This document shows, piece by piece, positions 55,118-63,998 of a stretch of 64,000 nucleotides of DNA. The stretch's first letter is position 1. Each line of letters starts with the position of its first letter. The notes under the pieces are model-generated. The model was not told the origin of the DNA and did not search any database. It worked only from the letters and a program-made list of their open reading frames with translations. The stretch comes from CBDFGK01 sp965247075 (lineage in GTDB: Bacteria; Pseudomonadota; Gammaproteobacteria; Pseudomonadales; Halieaceae), in contig CBDFGK010000003.1 of assembly GCA_965247075.1 (NCBI GenBank), positions 1,302,001-1,366,000 on the forward strand. Direction: 5' to 3'. Made by a program: the position numbers and the translations under genes.

Positions 55118-55740
55118 GATCCTGCCCACTAATGATGGACACCCTGTTAAGCGAGTAAACGACGCTACAGAGGTGAACCATGACAAGACAATCAGGAAGG
55201 AAAAAGACATCCCGGAGGCAGCATTCGCCGCAATTCAGAAAGGAAGCTTTGGCCCTGGCGGAGAAAATCGGCATACCGAAGGCCGCCAGGGAACCGGGGC
55301 TTTATGATTTGCAGCTCTACGGTTGGCCTCGAAGGCCCGGGCCAAGCAAGATCAGAGTGAACTGGAGCAAAGCCTCGGCGCAGAAAATGCCCGCCTCAAG
55401 CGCAAGCCGGCGGAGCTGTCAGAGGCGCTTGCCATCGTAAAAAGGCGGCCACATACTTCGCCAGGAGCCTGCAGTGAAGTATGTGTTTATGAACGGGCAT
55501 CAGGGCACTTTTCGAGTCTCGGCGATGAGCCGGATATTGCAGGTCTCCCGCAGTGGGTTGTATGCCTGGCGCAAATGGCGGGATAACCCCTCACCCCGAC
55601 AGCAGCACCGGCAACAGCTCGACACGGCGGTCAAGAAGGCATTTGATGCCGGCAAGAGCCGCTCGGGATCACCCCGGCTGGTGCTGAATCTGGCAGAAGC
55701 CGGACATCGGCATGACCGGAAGACCATCGCCGAGAGAGTG
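55118..55740 (+). mobile_element. IS3-family remnant (OrfA and start of OrfB)
   Basis: The left end TGATCCTGCCCACTAATGAT looks like an IS3 terminal repeat. OrfA (from 55180) reads RRQHSPQFRKEALALAEKIG and continues in other frames as RSKARAKQDQSELEQSLGAE-like sequence with ENARLKRKPAELSEALAIVK, so it has at least two frameshifts. OrfB starts at 55474 (MKYVFMNGHQGTFRVSAMSR, ILQVSRSGLYAWRKW) and is cut after KTIAER near 55735, before the catalytic domain. The 300 bases between fecI and this end hold a CCCCACT/AGTGGGG hairpin (about 55058-55085) and no gene. Confidence 0.82.
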
Positions 55741-56088
55741 AACGACACGATGCTCGACGTCGTCTGGCGATTTCTTCAGGCTGAAGAGCGATTCGTCGCC
55801 TACCCGATGCCCTTGCGTGGCACCTACAGGCGAGACTTCACCTTTACCGACAAGGGGTGGGCGTGTACCGCGAACAACCCGATTCCGGCATCCGCATTGG
55901 AAGGTGGTGTAGCGGAGTTGATTTGCATCGACCCGGGAGATAACGAGGTCGCTGTAGCCACCGGGACCTCGGAGGCGGCACCGACGGCGACAGCACAACC
56001 CAATACCGAATCCGGCTGGTACTGGAGTGGCGTAGAAAGAATCGGGATCACCAACTTTTCTAGCGTGATCCTGCTACCCCCTGGGTGA
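55474..56088 (+). other. Open frame fusing IS3 OrfB start to an unknown sequence
   Basis: The frame stays open after the IS3 part ends at about residue 88 and runs on for ~115 residues: NDTMLDVVWRFLQAEERFVA, YPMPLRGTYRRDFTFTDKGW and GTSEAAPTATAQPNTESGWY. I do not recognise this part, and its codon use does not clearly support translation. It may be a remnant of the gene into which IS3 inserted. Confidence 0.35.
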
Positions 56089-56230
56089 CGACCCACCTTC
56101 TACGACGGCAGCGATCTGGTGATGGCCGTGCGCAGTGAGTAACGCCTCCATGATTGCATTGGTACCGGCCCGTTTGTTTATAGCCCGGCGTCCTGAATTC
56201 CGTCGCGCGATAGTGTTTTTTTGTCTAACG

Positions 56231-56257
56231 AAAGCCCGCTGAAGAGCGGGCTTTTTT
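56231..56257 (+). terminator. Rho-independent terminator
   Basis: AAAGCCCGCT, loop GAAG, AGCGGGCTTTTTT: an 8-9 bp G+C-rich stem followed by a T run. It lies before the YbaK-type gene and ends transcription coming from the left; the gene it originally served has been lost. Confidence 0.88.
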
Positions 56258-56299
56258 GCCATAATAGGAGTGTCAGGCTTACTGTGGGAGGACGCTGTT

Positions 56300-56824
56300 A
56301 TGTCTATTGCACATTGCCTTGAAAATTACCTGGGAGAGGCCCAGGTTAGCTACAACCTGATCGCTCACGGACACACCGAATCTGCCTATGATTCGGCCCG
56401 CTCAGCCCACATTCCCACCGCTAGCGTGGTGAAGGCGGTGTTGCTGCGCAATCGTGGTGATGGTCGCTACGTGCTGGCCCTGCTGCCCGCCGGCAACAGA
56501 CTCAAACTGCCCTGGGCCAGTCGGGAATTGGAGGCAGATTTGATACTGGCCAAAGAAGCGGAGCTCGCCGACGTGTTTCCCGATTGCGCAACAGGGGCCA
56601 TTCCCGGCTTTGGCCAGGCCTATGATATGGATCTGATCTGGGATGATGAGCTGTCTGCGCAGGCGGAGCTGTTCTTCGAGGCAGGTGATCACGAGGAGTT
56701 GATCAAGATCGATCAAGCCGAGTTCCAGTCACTATTTGGACCTTACCCGCATGCGGGGATCAGCCTGCACCATGAGAGCTATGCCCAGTATCACGCCGAT
56801 GAGATCCGTGGTCGCCTGCATTAG
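56300..56824 (+). CDS. YbaK/aminoacyl-tRNA deacylase-domain protein
   Basis: 174 residues from the ATG at 56300; an upstream in-frame start is blocked by no stop but lacks a ribosome site. The fold is that of YbaK/ProX editing domains that hydrolyse mischarged tRNA: SYNLIAHGHTESAYDSARSA, IPTASVVKAVLLRNRGDGRY with the conserved Lys, LPAGNRLKLPWASRELEADL and TGAIPGFGQAYDMDLIWDDE with the GxxPPFG-type loop. Genes of this subgroup are short and stand alone. Whether it edits tRNA is inferred from the fold. Confidence 0.82.
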   Translation: MSIAHCLENYLGEAQVSYNLIAHGHTESAYDSARSAHIPTASVVKAVLLRNRGDGRYVLALLPAGNRLKLPWASRELEADLILAKEAELADVFPDCATGAIPGFGQAYDMDLIWDDELSAQAELFFEAGDHEELIKIDQAEFQSLFGPYPHAGISLHHESYAQYHADEIRGRLH

Positions 56825-56871
56825 CGCTGCGCTGAGAAGCGGGGGATTCCTCCGGATCTGTTGGCGCCTGC

Positions 56872-58473
56872 TTAGTGGGGGTTGAGCCGTACCCGACCCC
56901 AGGGCGCGCCGTAGTGAATACGGCCATCCTCATCGATCAGTGTGCCGGAGAACAACACGTTGTAGCGCTGGTCGCCAATGGTGTAGTGGAACTCCGATTT
57001 ACCGGTTTGCCAGTTCATGGCTTCCAGCGTCCACAGGTTGTCGCGGGCACCCACCAGGTAAACCCTGTCTGAACCGACACCGACAATAGGCACGGTGCTG
57101 GGCGAGCTCACTTGCCTGTTAACCCAGGCTTGTTCCAGGCTTTGGCTGAGGGGGTTCCAGGCAAACTTCTGTACCCCGTAGGGCTGATAGCTGGTGTTGC
57201 TGCCCAGCATGCTGATCAGCAGGCTGCCGGCTTTTTCCGGCAAATACCAGGGGATATTGCGTGGATGGTTGTTCACCACCAGCGCGCCGTAACCGGCCAC
57301 CACCACAGATTGTTCCGATTGGATCTGGCTAAGATCCGGGTCGCCCATGGTTACCGCCTGCTGCCCGGCGATGCGCCGGTCGGGAGTGCCCTCCAGTTGC
57401 CGCCACTCAGCGGGTATTTCGTCGCGCCAGAACAGCACCACATTCATTTGCGGCTGGCCATCGGTGATAACCACGAACTTGTCTTCGTCCCCGAAACCCA
57501 TTAACGAGGGAGTGGCGCCGGTGCCATGACTCCACTCGTTAAGATATTCTGCGGTCCAGGCACCATCTTTCTCGCGGGTGCTCAGGCTGCTGCCATTCCA
57601 GACGACCTTGTGCATATGTTGCTGTGAGGCGACATAAATACCACCCGCATCGTCTATGGCATAGGCGTTGCGAATCCAGCCGTAACCGATAGGACCGGTG
57701 GCTTTGCCTGCTGCACCCTCACTGTGCTTGAGCCGAATCAGCAGGTAATCCTTAAAGTCGCGGCTTACCGCTGCCATATAGCCATGTTCCGTTACCACGA
57801 TCAGCCAGCCGTCATAGGTCATATTAAGTCCCATGATGGGGCCGGTAGCCGCAGCGGGTAGCTGGAACTGTCGCAACTTGACGATAGGCGAGCGACTGTC
57901 GGCGGGGTCGGCATCGCCATAGGCGGTAATCGAGCCGCTCTTACTGCCTACATAGTAGGTGTGGTCTGCATCGAGGACCGTATAGAGATTCGAGAGGTTG
58001 CGCAGCTTTTGCATTTCGCTGAATGCGTTATAAATGGCGAAGATGCCATTGTTATTGTCATTGAAACTGGCTATGGATGCATCGGCCTGGATGGAATCAT
58101 AGCGCTCGGCGCCGGGGAAGAAGTACCCGCTGACGATCTGGTGACTGTCGTAATCCAGTTTGACGATGCGGTCCAGGCCGTTGCCCCAGAAAACCCGTTG
58201 GCCATCTTCGTATACACCCGAGGTTGCGATACCGAAAAATCCCGGTCCGGTATGCACATATTGAATTTCGTCTTCCCCCAGTACCCGGCTTGGCCCACTG
58301 GGACCGTGCTGGGGCATCGCATCCTGCTGGGCGGGGTCACCGTGAGCCATGGAATAGCTCGAATCGGCCAGATAGGGGTTTCTGGGTGGCATTTCTGCCG
58401 CCTGGCTGATCACATGTGTGGCAAGCGCTGTCAGTAGCAGAGTGGTTTTTAGGAATGGTTGAATGGTAATCAC
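56872..58473 (-). CDS. Secreted beta-propeller-like protein of unknown function
   Basis: 533 residues with a signal peptide (TTLLLTALATHVISQA). The body is repetitive in a way that suggests propeller blades, with GFFGIATSGVYEDGQRVFWG, YYVGSKSGSITAYGDA, GLNMTYDGWLIVVTEHGYMA, NAYAIDDAGGIYVASQQHMH and VGVGSDRVYLVGARDNLWTL, where short Trp/Gly-turn motifs recur. It resembles SMP-30/quinoprotein-like secreted proteins, but no cofactor motif was seen. Periplasmic or exported. It is monocistronic, 79 bases from the epimerase gene. Confidence 0.7.
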   Translation of the reverse strand: MITIQPFLKTTLLLTALATHVISQAAEMPPRNPYLADSSYSMAHGDPAQQDAMPQHGPSGPSRVLGEDEIQYVHTGPGFFGIATSGVYEDGQRVFWGNGLDRIVKLDYDSHQIVSGYFFPGAERYDSIQADASIASFNDNNNGIFAIYNAFSEMQKLRNLSNLYTVLDADHTYYVGSKSGSITAYGDADPADSRSPIVKLRQFQLPAAATGPIMGLNMTYDGWLIVVTEHGYMAAVSRDFKDYLLIRLKHSEGAAGKATGPIGYGWIRNAYAIDDAGGIYVASQQHMHKVVWNGSSLSTREKDGAWTAEYLNEWSHGTGATPSLMGFGDEDKFVVITDGQPQMNVVLFWRDEIPAEWRQLEGTPDRRIAGQQAVTMGDPDLSQIQSEQSVVVAGYGALVVNNHPRNIPWYLPEKAGSLLISMLGSNTSYQPYGVQKFAWNPLSQSLEQAWVNRQVSSPSTVPIVGVGSDRVYLVGARDNLWTLEAMNWQTGKSEFHYTIGDQRYNVLFSGTLIDEDGRIHYGAPWGRVRLNPH

Positions 58474-58552
58474 AGGAATAACCTCGCTTCGACAAGATCG
58501 ACAAATACTTGTATGGAGTCCATTGCAATGCTGCTTCCGCTACGCTGGATTT

Positions 58553-59620
58553 TTAAACGCAGTTGCTCACCTGGGCTCGGTAATACTCAATGCTCTCTCT
58601 CATGCCGTCCGCGACCGATCTGATCGGCTGGTAACCGAAATCCCGTGCCGCCGCGTCGGAAGACACCACGTGGGAAATGGTCAGCTTGTTCAGTTCATGG
58701 GGCGTGAACAGGGGCTCGGCAATACCAATTTTGAAGTGCAGCCATTCCCAGGCTTTCATCATCAGGTAGACCGGTGCGGCAGGGATATTGGCTTTGGGTA
58801 CCCGGTAACCAAGACCCTCAAAAAATGGTTTTACGAAATCAAACATCGCAGCCGGCTCACCGTCAGAAATAAAGTAGGCGCGACCGGCGACCGGGCTGCT
58901 TGGCGACAGCGCGGCGGCGGCCAGCAGGTGGGCGTGTACCAGATTGTCGACATGCACGTGATCGTGTTGGCCACCCTGGCCGCCGATGCGGGCCACCATA
59001 TTTCCGGCTTGCAGTTGCTCCAGCAGCGTGTCCAGCATAATGCTGCCACCGGTTCCCCAGATACCGTCCGGGCGCAGGGCGCAGGTCAACAGGCCATCAG
59101 CAGCATTGGCTGCCAGAACTGCCTGCTCTGCCTGGATCTTGGTTTCCGTATACAGGCAGGTAAAACGGCTGGCGTAGGGTGTGTTTTCATCCATGTGCAT
59201 GTCGATTTCATTGTTGAAGCAGACATCGACCGAACTGGTATGTACCAGGCGTTTGATCCCCTGCTCCTGACAGGCCTTGATGACATTTTGGGTGCCTGTC
59301 ACGTTGATGGCATAAGCCTGGTCCCGATAGGCCACCGTGGCGCCACTGCCACCGAGCAAGGCGATGTGAGCGGCCACGTGAAATACCGTGTCTACCCCCT
59401 GGCAGACTCGGGATATTTGTGCGGCGTTCTGAATATCGCCGCTGATGCATTGCAGGTTCTGATGTGCCATCTGCAGCGGTGTATTGCGCACCAGCGCGCG
59501 TACCTGGCAGCCGCGTTCCAGTAAGGCTTCAACCAGGTGGCGGCCAACAAAGCCGGCTGCGCCGGTAACCAGGCATTGGCCGAGTTTGTGCTCAGGCGCT
59601 TGTTCGGTATTCGCTTCCAT
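58553..59620 (-). CDS. NAD(P)-dependent epimerase/3-beta-hydroxysteroid dehydrogenase-type protein
   Basis: 355 residues, extended short-chain dehydrogenase. The Rossmann motif is CLVTGAAGFVGRHLVEALLE (about 15-34), DTVFHVAAHIALLG follows, the catalytic YxxxK is in CLYTETKIQAEQAVLAAN with Ser in VHTSSVDVCFN, and LRPDGIWGTGG and HVDNLVHAHLLAA are typical of the 3-beta-HSD branch. The likely substrate is a sterol- or hydroxy-acid-type compound. It follows a truncated paralogue. Confidence 0.88.
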   Translation of the reverse strand: MEANTEQAPEHKLGQCLVTGAAGFVGRHLVEALLERGCQVRALVRNTPLQMAHQNLQCISGDIQNAAQISRVCQGVDTVFHVAAHIALLGGSGATVAYRDQAYAINVTGTQNVIKACQEQGIKRLVHTSSVDVCFNNEIDMHMDENTPYASRFTCLYTETKIQAEQAVLAANAADGLLTCALRPDGIWGTGGSIMLDTLLEQLQAGNMVARIGGQGGQHDHVHVDNLVHAHLLAAAALSPSSPVAGRAYFISDGEPAAMFDFVKPFFEGLGYRVPKANIPAAPVYLMMKAWEWLHFKIGIAEPLFTPHELNKLTISHVVSSDAAARDFGYQPIRSVADGMRESIEYYRAQVSNCV

Positions 59621-59623
59621 TGT

Positions 59624-59788
59624 TCATCCTGTACTGGCCGATAGGATTTTCCTTATTAATGCATCTGCCCAGCGGCTGGTCAAATATTCCAAAAAAACTG
59701 CGCGCGCGTTCCGGCTCTGCTCGCACAGTAACCTGGTGACATGGCTGCCGAGAAAGCCACTGACGCCCAGAACTAATGTTTTACTCAT
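59624..59788 (-). pseudogene. Epimerase stub (N-terminus joined to another end)
   Basis: From the ATG at 59788: MSKTLVLGVSGFLGSHVTRL gives the nucleotide-binding start of a short-chain dehydrogenase, then after a few residues it runs into AVFLEYLTSRWADALIRKIL and a stop. The catalytic part is missing, so this is another gene with its middle deleted. It lies just upstream of the complete epimerase gene. Confidence 0.6.
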
Positions 59789-59911
59789 GCCGATACCGTA
59801 TCCTGGCAAATTAATTAGAGAAGACTAAAACAGGCAAGGCGTAGTATGAAGTACAGTGTAGGTCAATAGATTGACATTTCAGGGTCAGGCCTTACATTCC
59901 ACAACTGGCCC

Positions 59912-60028
59912 ATGAGCAGAGACCCCGTTGACACCATACTCAGAGCCGCCCGTCAGTGTTATCTCGACGAGGGCATCAGCAAGACCGGTTGTTGCCAACG
60001 GCGCTGCAACCTTTTACGTCGCCAGTGA
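59912..60028 (+). pseudogene. TetR-family regulator, 5' fragment
   Basis: MSRDPVDTILRAARQCYLDE then GISKTG is the first helix pair of a TetR DNA-binding domain; the helix-turn-helix that should follow is absent and the frame ends after about 12 unrelated residues. Confidence 0.55.
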
Positions 60029-60136
60029 TGCGCGCGCTCACAAATTATCCGTGCCGGTGATAGCCGCCTTGCATGGCGCCGCCGTGGGCGGTGGTCTGAA
60101 CCTCGTCCTGGGTGCAGATATTCACATCGTACATCC
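59987..60136 (+). pseudogene. Enoyl-CoA hydratase fragment
   Basis: VVANGAATFYVASDARAHKL, then SVPVIAALHGAAVGGGLNLV and LGADIHIV form the CoA-binding core of a crotonase, including the GGG oxyanion turn. Both ends are missing. A pair of GGGGTCAG-type motifs (about 60204-60244) follows, and no gene lies between here and the symporter. Confidence 0.65.
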
Positions 60137-60349
60137 GCGACCCTCTCATCGAAGCGCTGGCAATGGCGGCGAGAAGCGCGACCCGGTGTTCACGTGAAAA
60201 ATGGAGTCAGTGTCTGACCGGGGTCGCCTGGACTCTGACCCCGGTCGCACCGACCACGCTGGCTGGTTTTAGCACAAACACCCTAACTTGCAGGCTGGTG
60301 CTGATTCGGTACAGTTGTTATTGTGCGAGCAATTCGTGCTGAGACAGCC

Positions 60350-61660
60350 ATGCAAAATCCAACATTTTCATCGTTTCTGACCACTGTGTTGACCCTGCTA
60401 GGGGTGGCTGTGGGGCTGGGCAACGTGTGGCGATTCCCCTACATGATGGGCACTTACGGTGGCAGTGCGTTTCTGCTGCTATTCGTGGTGCTCATGTGTG
60501 TGATAGCGATACCCGCGCTAATGTGCGAACTGGCTCTGGCCCGGGCGTACCGGGGCGCCACCATCACCGTGTTACACAAAAGCTTTGGCCCATTTGGCAG
60601 GTTGCTCGGTTATGTACTGGTAATCGGGGTGCTGTGTTCGGGAACCTATTACACGCTGGTGGTCGGCAATGTGTTTTACAGCGCCTGGTATGTAGTACTA
60701 CACGGATTCTCAGCAGAAAATCTGGATGATTTCAGTGTCGGCCTGGGCAACTCCAGTTTGCAGTTTACCATCGGCCTGGCGGTATTGTGGGCTGGCTTGT
60801 TCGTTATCTTGCGCGGCCTCAAACGAGGCATCGAACGGGTCAGCGAGATCTTTGTACCGTTCTTTTTTCTGGTCGCTATCTACCTGGTTTACGTGGCAAT
60901 GAATCTGCCGGGAGCCGGCGCTGCCGTGCGCGAGTTTCTGCGGCCGGATTTTTCCCTGATTGGCCCTACCGAAGTGTTTGCGGCCCTGGGTCAATGCTTT
61001 TTCTCAGTCGGCCTGGGCGCATCCTTTGCCTTGGTCTACGGCAAGTTTATCAGCGACGATACCAACCTGGGCGGCGTCGCCATCTTATCCGCAAGTGGGG
61101 ATACCCTGGCCTCGATTCTCGCCACCCTGTTCATCGTGCCCACGGTGCTGGTTTTTGGTATGGAGCTCAATGGCGGTCCGACGCTACTGTTTGAGACTGT
61201 GCCCGCGTTGCTAAGCCAGATGCCAGCCGGCCGCCTGGTCGGCAGCTTCCTGTTAGTGGCGCTGTCACTGGTGGCTTTCCTGTCCGCGGTTGCCGTGTTC
61301 CAGGTGGTTACAGTCGCTCTGGAAGAAGAACCCATTGGCCAGTGGCTGGGACGTCCGCGCCTGGTGTTGCTCATTGGGGCCGTGGAGACGCTGGCGATGA
61401 TTTATCCCGGCTGGCACCCGGAAATCATCGGCATTCTCGACCTGGTCATCGGGTCCGGTTTCATGGTCACCGGCGGCCTGTTGGCGGTTGTTGCCATTAC
61501 CTGGACCTATGGCCGCTCTAACGCCCTGCAGCAAATTTTCACCGAGAGCGAGCCGGGCCCGATTTACAGGCTGGTTTTTATCTGGATGCGCTACGTCATC
61601 CCGGTCGCCTTGATCGGTATTCTCGGTGCCACCATCTTTGGCGCCATAGCCGGCGAATAA
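60350..61660 (+). CDS. Neurotransmitter:sodium symporter family transporter
   Basis: 436 residues from the ATG at 60350; a GTG at 60323 is in frame but has no ribosome site. LeuT-fold with about 11 membrane helices: LLGVAVGLGNVWRFPYMMGT (helix 1 sodium/substrate site), LMCELALARAYRGATI, FAALGQCFFSVGLGASFALV (helix 6 region) and LSASGDTLASILATLFIVPT. It imports an amino acid or amine with sodium. The aminotransferase gene starts 10 bases later, so they likely share a substrate. Confidence 0.93.
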   Translation: MQNPTFSSFLTTVLTLLGVAVGLGNVWRFPYMMGTYGGSAFLLLFVVLMCVIAIPALMCELALARAYRGATITVLHKSFGPFGRLLGYVLVIGVLCSGTYYTLVVGNVFYSAWYVVLHGFSAENLDDFSVGLGNSSLQFTIGLAVLWAGLFVILRGLKRGIERVSEIFVPFFFLVAIYLVYVAMNLPGAGAAVREFLRPDFSLIGPTEVFAALGQCFFSVGLGASFALVYGKFISDDTNLGGVAILSASGDTLASILATLFIVPTVLVFGMELNGGPTLLFETVPALLSQMPAGRLVGSFLLVALSLVAFLSAVAVFQVVTVALEEEPIGQWLGRPRLVLLIGAVETLAMIYPGWHPEIIGILDLVIGSGFMVTGGLLAVVAITWTYGRSNALQQIFTESEPGPIYRLVFIWMRYVIPVALIGILGATIFGAIAGE

Positions 61661-61670
61661 GGCAGCAAAC

Positions 61671-62819
61671 ATGAACACAACAAGTCACGATATTCGCAAC
61701 CAGTTTCCTATTCTTGCCGGTAAAGCCTATTTCAATGGCTGCTCCTATGGTCCGATTTCCCTGCAGGTAAAGGCGGCGATTGAGCACTATGTACAAATCC
61801 GGCTCGAAGAGGGAGCTCGCTGGGATATCAATGTGCAAAAAGGGGAGAAGGTGCGTGAACTGCTGGCGCGGTTGCTGCACTGCCCCAGCGATGATGTCTC
61901 TGTTTCCACTTCGGTCAGCGAATCACTGAACAGCCTGGTGACGGCACTGCGCTTCGATGGTTCCCGCAACAGGATCGTGGTGACGGATTTTGATTTTCCC
62001 ACCACTTCGCAGATCCTGCTGGCACAGTCCGCGCGTGGCGCTGAGGTGGTGCGTGCACAGGTCGATCAGAGCGACACACACATACCGATCAGTGAATATG
62101 AGCGGCTTATAGACGAAAGTACGCTGTTGGTCGGAATACCACTGGTTTGCTATCGAAACGGGGTATGGGTAGACATTGAACCCATTGTGGAGCTGGCTCA
62201 CGCTCGCGGCGCGCTGGTATTGATCGATGGCTATCAGGGTATTGGCACTCGTGACTTTGATGTGGTCGCAACGGGTGCAGATTTCCTGGTGGGCGGTTGT
62301 ACCAAGTACCTGATTGGCACCAGCGGCGTGGGTTATATGTATGTGCGCGACAGCCTCACCAGCGACTTACAGCCCACTGCGACTGGCTGGTTTGCCCAGG
62401 AAAATCCATACGCCATGGATATTTATCACCATCGCCCCCATGCCAGTGCGCGCCGCTTCGAATCGGGAACGCCCAACGCCTGTGGCCTGTTTGCTGCGGA
62501 GGCCGGCTTGGAATTATTGTTAAGCGTGGGTATGGAGGCGGTTGCCGAGCAGATTGTTCAGGTCACCTCATTAATTAAAGATGCCGTGGATACACACGGC
62601 TGGCAACTGGTAACGCCGCGCGACCGCCATGGTGCGATGCTGGCCATCCGCTCAAACGATGCGCCAACGCTGGTTGGGCATCTTGCGGAGCGGGATATTA
62701 TTCTCACCGAGCGTGATGGCAATATTCGCATTGCCGCGCATTTTTACAATAACGTCGACGATGTCGAAAAACTGGTTGCTGCACTCGAGGCTGAAGCCGA
62801 CCTGTTGGCCTACTGTTAA
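61671..62819 (+). CDS. Class V aminotransferase (PLP enzyme)
   Basis: 382 residues. Class V/cysteine-desulfurase-like fold: AYFNGCSYGPISLQVKAAIE, VSTSVSESLNSLVTALRF, VLIDGYQGIGTRDFDVVATG (PLP Asp region) and DFLVGGCTKYLIGTSGVGYM with the Schiff-base Lys in TKYL. The C-terminal HLAERDIILTERDGNIRIAA is typical. The extended CxSGXH cysteine loop of a desulfurase is absent, so an aminotransferase or lyase of the kynureninase type is more likely. It is coupled to the NSS transporter. Confidence 0.88.
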   Translation: MNTTSHDIRNQFPILAGKAYFNGCSYGPISLQVKAAIEHYVQIRLEEGARWDINVQKGEKVRELLARLLHCPSDDVSVSTSVSESLNSLVTALRFDGSRNRIVVTDFDFPTTSQILLAQSARGAEVVRAQVDQSDTHIPISEYERLIDESTLLVGIPLVCYRNGVWVDIEPIVELAHARGALVLIDGYQGIGTRDFDVVATGADFLVGGCTKYLIGTSGVGYMYVRDSLTSDLQPTATGWFAQENPYAMDIYHHRPHASARRFESGTPNACGLFAAEAGLELLLSVGMEAVAEQIVQVTSLIKDAVDTHGWQLVTPRDRHGAMLAIRSNDAPTLVGHLAERDIILTERDGNIRIAAHFYNNVDDVEKLVAALEAEADLLAYC

Positions 62820-62948
62820 CACTAGACTATGAGATGGCTGCGATAGGCTGAAACGGCTTGCCCGCGGATTTCTATGGCTCCGATTTTGGTCTGGCGCACC
62901 AGCATAGGCCGCCAGTGCCCCGCTGGCCGGTACATCCTGTACATAAAC

Positions 62949-62974
62949 AAAACCCCGTGAAATACGGGGCTTTT
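62949..62974. terminator. Bidirectional rho-independent terminator
   Basis: AAAACCCCGT, loop GAAAT, ACGGGGCTTTT: a 6-7 bp G+C stem with an A run on one side and a T run on the other, so it works in both directions. It lies between the aminotransferase (plus strand) and the TonB receptor (minus strand). Confidence 0.85.
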
Positions 62975-63002
62975 AGTTTGGCTATGGCTTGGTTCCGCTG
63001 GC

Positions 63003-63998
63003 TCAGAACTGCCAGCGCACGTTTGCTCCGTAGGTGCGTGGACGGTTGGCGATTAGCGCCTGCGGATCCTGGAAGGTTCCGATGCCATCATAGAGTGCCA
63101 ATTCGTCCGTGAGGTTCTTGACGTAGAGGCCTAATGCCATTTTCTCAGTCAGCGCAAGGTTTGCATACAGGTTTACCACGGTGAAGGAATCCAGCTCAAT
63201 GTTGAACGGGCTGTCCGTGCGGAACTCGGTATTGCTTTCGTCGCGATAGGTTACGTCGCCAATCAGCGCCAGTGGACGGCCGAACAGTTGGGTCGAGTAA
63301 TTGGCTGAGAAGTAGAGCTGCCACTTCGGAACATTGGGCAAATCGTCACCGTCGAGGCCGGTGATCACCGTCGGTGAGGCCCCTGGCAACAAGGGCTGGT
63401 CTTCCGATAACTCGCTGGTAAAGTAATAAGTGCCGTTGAAATCCAGGCGCAGTGATTCCAGTGGCAGGAAAGCCACCGACCATTCCACACCGCCTACTTC
63501 TGCGGCACCGCCATTGGTGGTGAAGGGGATGTTACCGGCGGGATCGCGCGGTTCCACCTGAATATCGTCCCACTCGATCCAGAACAGAGAGGCGTTCAGC
63601 TGCAGCTGCTGATCCATCCAGCGTGACTTGATGCCTGCCTCGTAATTTTGCAGTTCGTCTGACTCATAGGTATCTGGAATACCCGGTGCAAATGGCTGGT
63701 TACCGTTGTTGATGCCACCGACCCGAAAGCCCTCGGAGTACAGTCCATATACCATGACATCATCGCTGACGTCATAGGACAGGCTGACCTTCGGCACAAA
63801 ATCGCTGTCATCCTGTTTCAACAGGCCAATGTCATTGCCATTGAGGGTTTGGCCGATGATGTTACCGGCCACCGCTGAAGGTTGGCCGCCAAAAGCGTGG
63901 GTGGTGGCCTGGATGGCCTCGACATCGATGTCGAAGTAGCGCAATCCCATCATCAGTCGCAAGCGGTCACTAAATTCGTAGGTGGCCTCACCGAAGGC
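63003..63998 (-). CDS. TonB-dependent receptor, C-terminal part (cut by window edge)
   Basis: The open frame continues past the window end, giving about 331 visible residues of an outer-membrane barrel: PKVSLSYDVSDDVMVYGLYS, EGFRVGGINNGNQPFAPGI, YESDELQNYEAGIKSRWMDQ, VVNLYANLALTEKMALGLYV and the end PRTYGANVRWQF with the terminal aromatic. The sequence pattern is that of the large uncharacterised TonB receptor group abundant in marine and sphingomonad-like bacteria. Ligand unknown. Confidence 0.92.
   Translation of the reverse strand, partial: AFGEATYEFSDRLRLMMGLRYFDIDVEAIQATTHAFGGQPSAVAGNIIGQTLNGNDIGLLKQDDSDFVPKVSLSYDVSDDVMVYGLYSEGFRVGGINNGNQPFAPGIPDTYESDELQNYEAGIKSRWMDQQLQLNASLFWIEWDDIQVEPRDPAGNIPFTTNGGAAEVGGVEWSVAFLPLESLRLDFNGTYYFTSELSEDQPLLPGASPTVITGLDGDDLPNVPKWQLYFSANYSTQLFGRPLALIGDVTYRDESNTEFRTDSPFNIELDSFTVVNLYANLALTEKMALGLYVKNLTDELALYDGIGTFQDPQALIANRPRTYGANVRWQF

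Noticed and set aside
58463..59524. 353-codon plus-strand frame opposite the epimerase
   Set aside because: Shadow of the short-chain dehydrogenase, whose catalytic motifs are on the minus strand.
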